From: Caulobacter segnis | GTDB lineage: Bacteria > Pseudomonadota > Alphaproteobacteria > Caulobacterales > Caulobacteraceae | NCBI RefSeq assembly: GCF_003243465.1 | Contig: NZ_QFQZ01000081.1 | Coordinates: forward strand, 1-19,549 | Length of the DNA: 19,549 nt | Direction of reading: 5' to 3' | Part shown: positions 1 through 6,078 of the stretch, in pieces | Numbering within the stretch: the stretch's first letter is position 1 | Layout of the letters: each line of letters begins with the position of its first letter | Made by a program: the position numbers and the translations under genes | The notes under the pieces: generated by a model | What the model was told of the DNA's origin: nothing | The model's input: only the letters and a program-made list of their open reading frames with translations | The model's database searches: none

Positions 1-227
1 GCCTGGATGATGGCTTCCGCCAGCTTCGGGTCCAGCTTGCCGAGCTTGGTGTTGGTCTCGGCGGCGGCGCGCTTGACGATACCCAGGGCCCGGACGACGG
101 GGAGAGGCTGCTTCTCCCAGCCGATCTTGAAGTTGCCGAGGCTGCGCTGGGCTTGCGCGCCCCAGTAGCGGTCGGCGGCGACTTCGATGGGGCCGAAGGT
201 GTCGGTCTCGGTGCGCGTGGCGGTCAT
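1..227 (-). CDS. fumC: Fumarate hydratase class II, N-terminal part (runs off the left edge)
   Basis: Class II fumarase interconverts fumarate and malate in the TCA cycle and works as a cytosolic homotetramer. Only the first 75 codons are present. The translation starts MTATRTETDTFGPIEVAADR and continues with YWGAQAQRSLGNFKIG and then PLPVVRALGIVKRAAAETN. This is the characteristic fumarase C N-terminus, in which the D-T-x-G-x-I/V-x-V-x-x-x-x-Y-W-G-A-Q-T/A block opens the protein. The start is the CAT at 225-227 (read as ATG on the minus strand), with a GGAG ribosome-binding site about 8 bases upstream. The catalytic SSxMPxKxN loop lies outside the window, so completeness cannot be judged. 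The gene diverges from the DUF1697 gene at 313. Confidence 0.93.
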   Translation of the reverse strand, partial: MTATRTETDTFGPIEVAADRYWGAQAQRSLGNFKIGWEKQPLPVVRALGIVKRAAAETNTKLGKLDPKLAEAIIQ

Positions 228-312
228 GCGGCGGTCTCCGGAAAAACGGTCGAGCGCGGTCTAGACCTTGAGCGCGGGGAGGGCAATGTTCGCCCACGCG
301 AAGGAGACCCGC
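228..312. promoter_or_regulatory. Divergent promoter region with palindrome GGTCTAGACC
   Basis: This 85-base gap must hold the promoters of both fumC (minus) and the DUF1697 gene (plus). It contains a perfect 10-bp palindrome, GGTCTAGACC, at 258-267, flanked by two copies of GAGCGCGG (252-259 and 270-277). The palindrome could be an operator, but nothing identifies a regulator, and a 10-bp palindrome can arise by chance. Confidence 0.3.
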
Positions 313-852
313 ATGAGCCCTTATTTGGCGCTGCCGCGCTCGATCAACACCGGCAAGCGCAAGGTGCTGAAGGAGGACCTGCTCGGGATCGCGCACGATC
401 TGGGTTTCAAGGAGGCCAGGACCTACCTGGCGAGCGGCAATCTCGTGCTGTGGGGCGAGCACGCGGGCGGCGCCGTGCTCGAGCGGGCGCTGGAGGATGC
501 GCTGGAGGCGCGCATGGGACTTCGGACCGACTTCATGGTCCGATCGCCGGCTCAAATTCGGGCCATCGTCGACGGCAACCCGTTCACGGCCGAGGCCGCC
601 GATCACCCGAGCCATGTGATCGTCAATTTCCTGAAAGCCCCGCTGCCGGCCGAGGACGAGGCGATCCTGCGCGCGGCGATCACGGGCCCGGAGCGCTTTG
701 TCGTCGGCGCCTGCGAGCTCTATCTGGACTTCCCGATCAGCATGGCCGACTCGGTGCTGGATCGGGACTGGAAGAAGACCAAGCGTTCTCCCGTGGGGAC
801 GACGCGCAACTGGAACACGGTGATGGCCCTGGCCGGGATGATGAACGCGTGA
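313..852 (+). CDS. DUF1697 family protein
   Basis: A 179-residue protein of the DUF1697 family, cytosolic and without an established biochemical role. The N-terminus MSPYLALPRSINTGKRK, followed by HDLGFKEARTYLASGNLVLW, matches the family's opening pattern (short beta strand, L-R-G-I-N-V-G-type turn, then lGf...v.Ty..SGN.v). A second conserved block, GTTRNWNTVMAL near the C-terminus, corresponds to the family's T-x-R-N-w-n-T motif. I chose ATG 313 because the family alignment begins there and an AAGGAG-type ribosome-binding site lies 6-7 bases upstream. In-frame starts at 268 (TTG) and 286 (ATG) would add unconserved residues. The stop codon overlaps the GTG start of the next gene (GTGA), so the two genes are probably translationally coupled. 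Confidence 0.88.
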   Translation: MSPYLALPRSINTGKRKVLKEDLLGIAHDLGFKEARTYLASGNLVLWGEHAGGAVLERALEDALEARMGLRTDFMVRSPAQIRAIVDGNPFTAEAADHPSHVIVNFLKAPLPAEDEAILRAAITGPERFVVGACELYLDFPISMADSVLDRDWKKTKRSPVGTTRNWNTVMALAGMMNA

Positions 853-1250
853 GCCAGGCGCTCGACGGCATGGACTGGACGCATCACGGCAAGGTGCGGG
901 CCCGCGAGGCGGGCGGGGAGCTGACGCTCGTGGTCGACGGCCTGACGACCCAGGGCAAGTATTACAAGCCGCTGATCTACGAGTTCTTCCGCAAGTCCTG
1001 GCGCGGTTCGCGTCCGGCCTGGGGGGAGTTCAGCGTCGAGATCGGCATGGAATATGTCGGCGAGCCCCCGTGGATGGATCTCGATAATCTGGCTAAGGCG
1101 CTGCTGGATGCGATCAAGGGCTACGCCTTCCACGACGACGCCCAGGTCGCCCGGCTGCTGGTCGAGCGACGGCCGGGCGATCGCGAGCGGATCATCATCC
1201 AGGTGCGGAAGCTGAGCACCAACCTGATGCGGCGCACCCTGGAGGATTGA
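849..1250 (+). CDS. RusA-like endonuclease-fold protein
   Basis: A 133-residue protein resembling RusA, the prophage-derived Holliday-junction resolvase (120 residues in E. coli). The block WMDLDNLAKALLDAIKGYAF followed by HDDAQV matches the RusA signature D-x-D-N-x-x-K-x-x-x-D-A-L-x-G...-D-D-x-Q-V/I. That signature carries the acidic residues binding catalytic metal and the conserved lysine. The start is GTG 849, overlapping the TGA of the DUF1697 gene by two bases. An upstream extension of the frame runs antisense through other sequence and is not credible. No phage genes adjoin it, so it is either a domesticated resolvase or a chromosomal member of the wider RusA superfamily. Family assignment rests on motif recognition. 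The gene converges on the serine hydrolase gene with a 10-base gap. Confidence 0.8.
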   Translation: MSQALDGMDWTHHGKVRAREAGGELTLVVDGLTTQGKYYKPLIYEFFRKSWRGSRPAWGEFSVEIGMEYVGEPPWMDLDNLAKALLDAIKGYAFHDDAQVARLLVERRPGDRERIIIQVRKLSTNLMRRTLED

Positions 1251-1260
1251 GGTTCGCGCC

Positions 1261-3405
1261 TCAGCTCCAGGGCAGCAGGTAGCCCCAAAGTCCCAGCAGG
1301 ACGCTGAGGACCACGAACAGCAGGGCGGTGAAGGTGAAGGCGACCTTGCGTCCGGCGTTCCAGCTATCGACGCGGCGACCGCCGCGCCAGACCATCGGCA
1401 GGACGCCGAGGGTCAGCACCGACATGAACGCCGCCACAAGGGCGCAGGCCGACCCGCTGAGCAGCCAGCCGCTCGGCCAGCCGAAGAAGGCCGCCGTCTG
1501 GTCGGAGGCGCGGGCCGCGAAGACGGCCATGCAGCCGGCCGAGATCAGCCACAGCACCGCCTGGGCCGTCTGCATCTGGCTGGCGCGCGCCTGGACCGGC
1601 GTCTGGCGGGCTTCGCGGCGGTTGCGGAAGATGGCGCCCAGCACCGTGGCCAGGCTGGCGAGGCACGCCAGCGCCACCGTGACAATCAGCACGCTCGCCG
1701 ACCGCATGGGCCCGATCCGCTCGTAGGTGGCGAAGCCGCGCGCGGCGTAGAACCGCGACGGGCGGTCGCCGTTGGCGTCGAAGGCGATGACCAGCGGGCC
1801 ATCGACGGCCTTGAAGACGCCTGGGCGGCCGACGGCGTTGAAGAGGGCGGTCGAGCCGCCTTCGCTGATCGACAGTCGGCCTTCCGGCGTCGCGCGGACG
1901 GTCGCCCTGCCGATCACGCGGTTGATGAAGCCTTCCAGGCCGCCATAGGCGCGCCGGGTGGTCAGATAGTCGCCCTCGTAGAGCTTGGCCTGGTCGTAGG
2001 TCATCGCGCTGGCCGGCGGGATGGCCGGCGGCTTGGCGTAGAAGTGCTCGATGATCGTGGCGGGCAGGGTGGCGGGCAGGTTTGCGCCGCTGTCGGTGTT
2101 GACCGAGATGAAGACGCCAAGGCCCAGATCCGGCGCCACCACCATGTTCGAGTGGAAGTAGAGCGTCGCGCCGGCATGGCCGAACCCGCGGCGGCCGCCG
2201 GGCAGGGGAACGTCCTGGAAGCCGGCGTTCCAGCCCGCCGCTTCCGGCGCGGGGCGGTACATCGGCGTGCGGAAGGCCTGGGCGGTCTTGGGCGAGAACA
2301 CGGTCTTGCCGTCGATCACGCCGCCGTTCAGCAGCAGGGTCATGTACCTGGCCATGTCGCCGGCGGTGCTCGACGCCGACCCAGCCGGCGCCACCTGGCC
2401 GATGAACTCGCGCGGCCGAACCATCCAGCCCAGGGGCGTCCAGGAGAAGCCGTCTGACAGCTCGGCGGCGAGCGCCTCCGACATCGGCGCGGGCAGGTCG
2501 TCACGCCAGGGTCGCGCTTCGCGGAAGGTCGTGTGGCGCATGCCGGCCGGCAGGATGATCTCCTCGCTGACCAGCTGCTCGAACGGCTTGCCGGTGACGT
2601 TGGCGACCGCGGCGCCGGCCAGGGCTGCGCCGTAGTTTGAATAGCTGGGCAACAGGCCCGGCTCGCGCACCCGCCGCGGACGCTCCTGGCGCAGATAGTC
2701 CGCCAGCGGCCGGATGCGGTTGGGGTCGCGCTCGAACAGCTGGCCCATGGCCCGGTCCTCGAAGCCCGCGGTGTGGGTCATCAGATCACGCAGGCGGACC
2801 TGGGTCTTCTTGCCTTGGTCCTTTAGCTGCAAGGCCTCGGGCAGATAGAGGTTCACCGGCCCGTCGAGGCGCATGTGGCCCGACTCGATCTCGTTCATCA
2901 GGGCGATCCAGGTGAACGTCTTCGAGATCGAGGCGATGCGGAACAGCGTCTTGTCGGGATCGACCGGGCGGCGCTGGCCGAGGTTGGCGAACCCGTAGCC
3001 CTTCTTAAGCACGACCTGGCCGTTCTGGACGACGGAGATCGTCACGCCCGCGATGTGGTCGCGGGCCATGGCGCGTTGCACTACGCCGTCGACGAACGCT
3101 TCAAGCTCCGGGCGCGGCAGCGGCGCGACGCCACCCGCCGCGGGCGCCGGCGCCAGGGCGGCGGGCGTCGGAGCAGTCTCGGCGGTGGCGGCCGGGGTCT
3201 GCGGTTGCGCGGGTCGCGCGGGGGGCGGCGCTCTGCGAGGGCGCAGGCTGGAATAGGGGCGCGGACCCGGCGCAGCGGCGGGGGCGGCGCTGGGGGCCGC
3301 AGCAGCGGGTGTGGCGTCCTGAGCGCGCGCTTCGGATCCTGGCGTGGACCAAAGTGCGATGAAGGCCGCCGCGAGGGCGGCTGCGGGCGAAAGACGCAAC
3401 GTCAA
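1261..3405 (-). CDS. Serine hydrolase (beta-lactamase / PBP-like fold) with C-terminal membrane domain
   Basis: About 714 residues. A signal sequence (LSPAAALAAAFIALWSTPGSEARA) is followed by a Pro/Ala-rich linker to about residue 97 and then a class C beta-lactamase-related domain. All three active-site motifs are intact: S159-I-S-K162, Y255-S-N257 and H410-A-G412. After an extra globular segment, roughly four hydrophobic helices (about 569-593, 615-632, 647-672, 688-712) anchor the C-terminus. The catalytic domain should therefore face the periplasm; likely substrates are peptidoglycan peptides, D-amino-acid peptides or esters, unresolved by sequence. I prefer the TTG start at 3405, preceded by AGGGGA at 6-base spacing. 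The upstream ATG at 3480 directly follows the previous stop (TAAATG), lacks a ribosome-binding site and would put 25 polar residues before the signal. It is last in the sspB operon. Confidence 0.85.
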   Translation of the reverse strand: MTLRLSPAAALAAAFIALWSTPGSEARAQDATPAAAAPSAAPAAAPGPRPYSSLRPRRAPPPARPAQPQTPAATAETAPTPAALAPAPAAGGVAPLPRPELEAFVDGVVQRAMARDHIAGVTISVVQNGQVVLKKGYGFANLGQRRPVDPDKTLFRIASISKTFTWIALMNEIESGHMRLDGPVNLYLPEALQLKDQGKKTQVRLRDLMTHTAGFEDRAMGQLFERDPNRIRPLADYLRQERPRRVREPGLLPSYSNYGAALAGAAVANVTGKPFEQLVSEEIILPAGMRHTTFREARPWRDDLPAPMSEALAAELSDGFSWTPLGWMVRPREFIGQVAPAGSASSTAGDMARYMTLLLNGGVIDGKTVFSPKTAQAFRTPMYRPAPEAAGWNAGFQDVPLPGGRRGFGHAGATLYFHSNMVVAPDLGLGVFISVNTDSGANLPATLPATIIEHFYAKPPAIPPASAMTYDQAKLYEGDYLTTRRAYGGLEGFINRVIGRATVRATPEGRLSISEGGSTALFNAVGRPGVFKAVDGPLVIAFDANGDRPSRFYAARGFATYERIGPMRSASVLIVTVALACLASLATVLGAIFRNRREARQTPVQARASQMQTAQAVLWLISAGCMAVFAARASDQTAAFFGWPSGWLLSGSACALVAAFMSVLTLGVLPMVWRGGRRVDSWNAGRKVAFTFTALLFVVLSVLLGLWGYLLPWS

Positions 3406-3480
3406 CGATGTCCCCTGGGTGAAGCAGAAACTTCCAGGGCTGTGTAACCCGCTTGTCGCGCCGGTCAAACCCGATCGCAT

Positions 3481-4248
3481 TTATGGTGTTCTGAGGTTTG
3501 GCTTTTCGAAGGCGTATAGCGGCAGCAGGGGCCTTAGGGCCGGCCCGATCCAGACCTGTGGCTCGGAGGCCGGCTCCGCGCCGGTCTCGCGCTCCTTGCG
3601 GGCGACGCAGGCTTGGACATCCGCGCTCAGCGCGGCGAAGTCGTGCGCTCCGGGGAGGGATGAGAGGAAACAGGTGTCGAAATAAGGATACCGGTCGCTT
3701 TCTCCGCAACCGAACGAGGCCCGATCGGCGCGCGCCGCGGTCAGGATCAGGCGATCCTTTTTCTGCAGCGCTGGAATGAAGACGCCGGAGAAGCAGGCGG
3801 AGATCACCACCACGGTGGGACGGTCAGGGCAGGCGTCGTCGAGCAGAGCGGCCAGCCGATATGGCCGCAAGAGCTCCTGGCCGAGAATCGCGCCGTCCGG
3901 GCTGCCGTGCGAGCTGAGGTAGAACAGGCAGCCCTTGGTCGTCCGTGCGCTCGCCCGGAGGCTTTCAGCCAGCGTCCGCCCATCCGCGCGGCCGACGACC
4001 GTGGTCGGGTCGCGTCGTGGGCGCACCGAAAGCTGGCGGATGGACCGCTGGTCAAAGCCGAGCTCGACGAGCGCCTTGGCGACGTCGCGTCGTGCGTTGT
4101 CGAACGCCTTGGTCGGGCCGCCGGAATGGGCGCGATTGTCGCCGGCGACGACGACGGCGCTCCAATCGGAGAACGGTCCGGCGCGGGCGATCGACAGCGG
4201 CGCGAGGAGCAAGGCCAGAAGTCCGATGACCGCCGCCGCTGCGCGCAT
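3481..4248 (-). CDS. Exported C13-family (legumain-like, caspase-fold) cysteine peptidase
   Basis: A 255-residue protein with an N-terminal signal peptide (ALLLAPLSIARA, cleavage near residue 23), hence periplasmic or secreted. The caspase-type His/Cys dyad is visible as H114 in FYLSSHGSPDGA and C152 in VVVISACFSGVFIP, each after a hydrophobic beta strand. The block LILTAARADRASFGCG is typical of bacterial C13 members. Legumains cleave after Asn or Asp; the specificity of bacterial members is largely unknown. The gene begins 9 bases after the thioesterase stop and its TAA stop abuts an ATG of the serine hydrolase frame, so it is internal to the operon. Several extra cysteines could form disulfides after export. 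The family call is secure; the substrate is not. Confidence 0.88.
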   Translation of the reverse strand: MRAAAAVIGLLALLLAPLSIARAGPFSDWSAVVVAGDNRAHSGGPTKAFDNARRDVAKALVELGFDQRSIRQLSVRPRRDPTTVVGRADGRTLAESLRASARTTKGCLFYLSSHGSPDGAILGQELLRPYRLAALLDDACPDRPTVVVISACFSGVFIPALQKKDRLILTAARADRASFGCGESDRYPYFDTCFLSSLPGAHDFAALSADVQACVARKERETGAEPASEPQVWIGPALRPLLPLYAFEKPNLRTP

Positions 4249-4257
4249 GGTCCGACC

Positions 4258-4731
4258 CTATTTCTTCTTGAAGCTGGCGAAGGGCGTCGGGATCGCCGTG
4301 CCGGTCGCCTTGGCCAGCAACCGGCCCTCGGCGTCGTAGAGCTCGCCCTCGGTGAAACAGACGGTGCGGCCCCACTTGAGCACGCGGCCCACGCCGCGCA
4401 GCGCGCCGGGCAGGGCTGGGCGTAGGAAGCTGGTCTTCATCTCCAGCGTCGGAACGACGTGGGTCATGCCCGAGGTGATCATGCCAGCCACGGACATGCA
4501 CTCGTCCAGCATGGCGCACACATAGCCACCCTGAATCTGTCCCATCGGATTGCAAAGCAGGTCGGCGCGAGCCGTGAACCCGACCTCGACCTCGCGGTCG
4601 GTCTGGCGCACGGCCAACAGTTCGAAGCCCAGGGTCTGGGAGCCCGTCGGCTGGTTCTTGGATGCGCGAAAGCGCGCGAGGATCGCCTCGTCGCTCAAGC
4701 TTTTCGGAGCGTCCGAGGCGATGTCGCTCAT
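4258..4731 (-). CDS. Hotdog-fold thioesterase (PaaI / 4HBT type)
   Basis: A 157-residue single-domain protein with the PaaI-type hotdog pattern. NPMGQIQGGYVCAMLDE corresponds to the family's (H/N)-P-x-G-x-x-H/Q-G-G-x-x-x-x-x-x-D/E signature at the start of the central helix, and MKTSFLRPALPG to the following strand and conserved proline. Such enzymes hydrolyse acyl-CoA thioesters in the cytosol. Substrate (aromatic, short or medium-chain acyl-CoA) cannot be assigned. The histidine often seen just before Gly-Gly is Gln here (QIQGG); that variation is known in the superfamily. The ATG at 4729-4731 overlaps the sspB stop codon (ATGA), so translation is probably coupled to sspB. Confidence 0.88.
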   Translation of the reverse strand: MSDIASDAPKSLSDEAILARFRASKNQPTGSQTLGFELLAVRQTDREVEVGFTARADLLCNPMGQIQGGYVCAMLDECMSVAGMITSGMTHVVPTLEMKTSFLRPALPGALRGVGRVLKWGRTVCFTEGELYDAEGRLLAKATGTAIPTPFASFKKK

Positions 4732-5213
4732 TTCTTCCGGAACTGGTCCAGGGAAACGATCTTGGGGCCTTCGTCGCTCGACGGCGCGGGAGCCTTGGCC
4801 TCCGGCTCGGCCTGCGGCTCCGGCTCGTCCTCCACGATTTCGGGCGGGGCGAACTGCAGGGCGAACTGCACCGAGGGGTCATAGAAGCGGGTCACGGCCG
4901 CGTAGGGCACGTTGAGCCGCTTGGGCTGGCCGCCGAACTTCAGCGTCACCGAGAACGAGCTCTCGCCGGGCGCCAGGTCCCAGTATTGGTGCTGCAGCAC
5001 GATCGTCATCTCGTCCGGGTACTTGCCCAGCAGGTCCTGCGGCCCCGAAACGCCGGCGGCCTTGGTCTTGAACGTGATGTAGAGGTGGTGCGGCTCGGGC
5101 AGGCCGCCCGGTTCGGCGGCCTTCTTCAAGGCGGCCCTGACCACGCCACGCAGGGCGTCCTGCGCCATGGCCTCGTACTGCATGAGGTCTTCGGGCTGTT
5201 CGGTCTGGGACAT
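4728..5213 (-). CDS. sspB: ClpXP adaptor SspB (alphaproteobacterial SspB-alpha type)
   Basis: SspB binds the ssrA tag of tmRNA-rescued proteins and tethers them to the AAA+ protease ClpXP. The 161-residue protein has the expected layout. An N-terminal helix (MQYEAMAQDALRGVVRAAL) leads into a substrate-binding beta domain (LYITFKTKAAGVSGPQDLL, then PDEMTIVLQHQYWDL and FSVTLKFGGQPKRLNVPYAA). An acidic Pro/Glu-rich flexible tail follows. The last residues, IVSLDQFRKK, form the ClpX-docking (XB) motif conserved in SspB proteins. The start at 5213 gives the usual family length. It is first in an operon with thioesterase, C13 peptidase and serine hydrolase genes. Its partner gene ssrA lies about 290 bases upstream on the same strand. 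Confidence 0.95.
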   Translation of the reverse strand: MSQTEQPEDLMQYEAMAQDALRGVVRAALKKAAEPGGLPEPHHLYITFKTKAAGVSGPQDLLGKYPDEMTIVLQHQYWDLAPGESSFSVTLKFGGQPKRLNVPYAAVTRFYDPSVQFALQFAPPEIVEDEPEPQAEPEAKAPAPSSDEGPKIVSLDQFRKK

Positions 5214-5301
5214 GCGCTGGCGTCGATACTTCGAACTGAAAACGAAGCCCGGAGCCTAGCGTGTCGGAAGCCTATCGCAAAGCTCTCCGATGGCGTTCGC
5301 G

Positions 5302-5326
5302 CCCCAAGGTCGCAGCGACCTTGGGG
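5302..5326. repeat. Perfect 12-bp inverted repeat
   Basis: CCCCAAGGTCGC at 5302-5313 is followed by one base and then its exact reverse complement at 5315-5326. It can form an 11-bp stem with a 3-base loop on either strand. No T-tract follows in either direction, so it is not a canonical intrinsic terminator. It lies about 90 bases upstream of sspB and could be an mRNA leader hairpin, a protein-binding palindrome, or a processing or pausing site. Confidence 0.75.
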
Positions 5327-5366
5327 AAAGCGCTCTGCAACCGTTTGCGACGCGTTCCGTGAAGAC

Positions 5367-5422
5367 GGCGGGAACCTCGGCGACGTGGTGGAAAGTGGAG
5401 GGATTCTGTTGGCAGGGTCCCC
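5367..5422. repeat. Short interspersed repeat, copy 1
   Basis: This ~55-base copy matches 5443-5496 except for one substitution near the left end, one extra A in the centre and one change near the right end. The ends are near-inverted (GGGAACC at 5370-5376, GGTCCCC at 5416-5422) and pair in RNA with one G-U. The size and inverted ends suggest a small non-autonomous intergenic element. Confidence 0.7.
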
Positions 5423-5442
5423 CATTCCTTCTCGAAAAGAGA

Positions 5443-5496
5443 GGCGGGAGCCTCGGCGACGTGGTGGAAGTGGAGGGATTCTGTTGGCAGGCTCCC
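5443..5496. repeat. Short interspersed repeat, copy 2
   Basis: Second copy of the repeat at 5367-5422, in direct orientation and about 20 bases downstream. Its ends form a perfect 7-bp inverted repeat (GGGAGCC at 5446-5452, GGCTCCC at 5490-5496). The conserved core includes CTCGGCGACGTGGTGG and TGGAGGGATTCTGTTGGCAG. It begins immediately 3' of the tmRNA coding piece, so the tmRNA precursor may extend into it. Confidence 0.7.
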
Positions 5497-5499
5497 TCC

Positions 5500-5794
5500 G
5501 GGCCCCGCCTAGGGATCTGAAGCCCTAGGACTTAAGAGGCGAATTCAACGGCGCCGCATTACGCGGCGACGGCGAACTCTTCAGCGAAGTTATCGTTCGC
5601 ATTTAGATAAAGGCCCGAAACGGTGGGCCAAGCCGAGAGAAAGCAGTCACCTTTACACGTCTGTCGATGCTGATCGGCCCCATGCAGTCCCATGATAACT
5701 TGGGAGAGATTTGTTGGAGCCGCCGGGAATCGCACCCGGGTCCAGTCCGCTTATTACGTGCGCGTTTATCCCCATAGTTCGGCCGAAGCCGGAC
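5500..5794 (-). ncRNA. ssrA: Two-piece (circularly permuted) tmRNA gene
   Basis: tmRNA rescues stalled ribosomes and appends a degradation tag. On the minus strand the acceptor piece comes first (about 5794 to 5715), ending in a T-arm (CCGGG stem, TGCGATT loop, CCCGG) and the strand CGGCTCC plus discriminator A at 5715. After a 33-base spacer the coding piece begins at 5681 with GGGGCCG. The two strands form a 7-bp acceptor stem with G-U at the third pair, the alanine identity element. ACGTG of the coding piece can pair with CACGT of the acceptor piece (P2). The tag frame is at 5559-5600, followed by GCCGC/GCGGC and CCTAGGG/CCCTAGG (5508-5529) hairpins. CCA is not encoded after the discriminator, so it would be added. 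Outer ends are approximate. Confidence 0.95.
5559..5600 (-). other. ssrA: tmRNA tag-peptide reading frame
   Basis: The resume codon GCG (5598-5600) opens the frame A-N-D-N-F-A-E-E-F-A-V-A-A, then TAA (5559-5561). With the first alanine delivered by the charged tmRNA, the tag is AANDNFAEEFAVAA, the tag known from Caulobacter. It ends in the A-V-A-A type C-terminus recognised by ClpX, with upstream residues read by SspB. It is not an independent CDS. Confidence 0.95.
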
Positions 5795-5796
5795 AA

Positions 5797-6078
5797 TTAC
5801 AATATAGGGTGTTCGGCCTCGGTATGGAAGGCCGGGCGCTGGACTGTCCCCAGGCTAAGGCGGCCGTCGACCAGGGTGCCGCTGACGACCGCGCCCCGAT
5901 CCTCGAACAGCTTCAGGGTTTCGCCGACCAGGACATAGACCCCGGTGAACACGTCGGCGAAGTCGTCGCGCGTTTCGATGAAGCGGCCGTCGGCGCGCAG
6001 CTCCAGGCAGATGTGGCCGTCGGGCGAGGTCCAGACGCCGGCGACGGGGATGTGGGGAACGATGGCGGACATCATCAT
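5797..6078 (-). CDS. Atu4866-like small beta-domain protein
   Basis: A 93-residue protein without a signal peptide or membrane segment. It has a compact repeat-like beta pattern: GVWTSPDGHICLELRADGRF, then E-T-R-D, F-T-G-V-Y-V, F-E-D-R-G-A-V-V-S-G-T-L-V-D-G-R-L. I recognise this as the small Atu4866-type family (domain named after an Agrobacterium protein), whose function is unknown to me. Three consecutive ATG codons open the gene (6078, 6075, 6072), and the TGA of the preceding micro-ORF lies inside them (TGATG), which suggests translational coupling. It diverges from an AraC-family regulator and probably belongs to its regulon. Its stop codon lies only a few bases before the tmRNA acceptor piece. 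The family call is moderate; the gene itself is convincing. Confidence 0.7.
   Translation of the reverse strand: MMMSAIVPHIPVAGVWTSPDGHICLELRADGRFIETRDDFADVFTGVYVLVGETLKLFEDRGAVVSGTLVDGRLSLGTVQRPAFHTEAEHPIL
5801..5829 (-). promoter_or_regulatory. Possible ssrA promoter
   Basis: A TATATT hexamer (5801-5806 on the minus strand) sits where a -10 box would start transcription near 5794. That is exactly where a UUCG-capped hairpin (5777-5794) at the 5' end of the acceptor piece begins. The -35 region at the normal distance is poor (TTCCAT). The site overlaps the end of the Atu4866-like gene, so read-through from that gene is an alternative source of transcript. Confidence 0.35.

Larger units (their letters stand above)
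5214..5499. other. Non-coding spacer between ssrA and sspB
   Basis: I see no credible gene here. The spacer should hold the sspB promoter. It also holds the perfect inverted repeat at 5302-5326 and two copies of a ~54-bp repeat (both listed separately). Short open frames crossing the repeats encode the same GFCWQ-type string twice and look like by-products of the repeat. No strong Shine-Dalgarno is visible before sspB. Confidence 0.6.

Noticed and set aside
153..848. An extended N-terminus for the RusA-like protein, back to 153
   Set aside because: It overlaps fumC and the DUF1697 gene and is Gly/Arg-rich without homology. The GTG at 849 with the overlapping stop is the natural start.
3406..3480. 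ATG start at 3480 for the serine hydrolase
   Set aside because: There is no ribosome-binding site, and it would place 25 polar residues before the signal peptide. The TTG at 3405 has AGGGGA upstream. Not fully excluded.
5367..5496. CRISPR-like array
   Set aside because: There are only two units of ~54 bases with a single ~20-base gap, and no cas genes. Inverted ends fit a small intergenic element better.
5290..5520. Small plus-strand gene through the repeats (GFCWQ twice)
   Set aside because: The frame is explained by translation of the two repeat copies, has no ribosome-binding site and overlaps the tmRNA 3' region.
5715..5765. A tRNA gene on the minus strand
   Set aside because: A T-arm and acceptor 3' strand are present, but no anticodon arm. 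The 5' acceptor strand lies downstream at 5681, so this is the acceptor piece of the permuted tmRNA.
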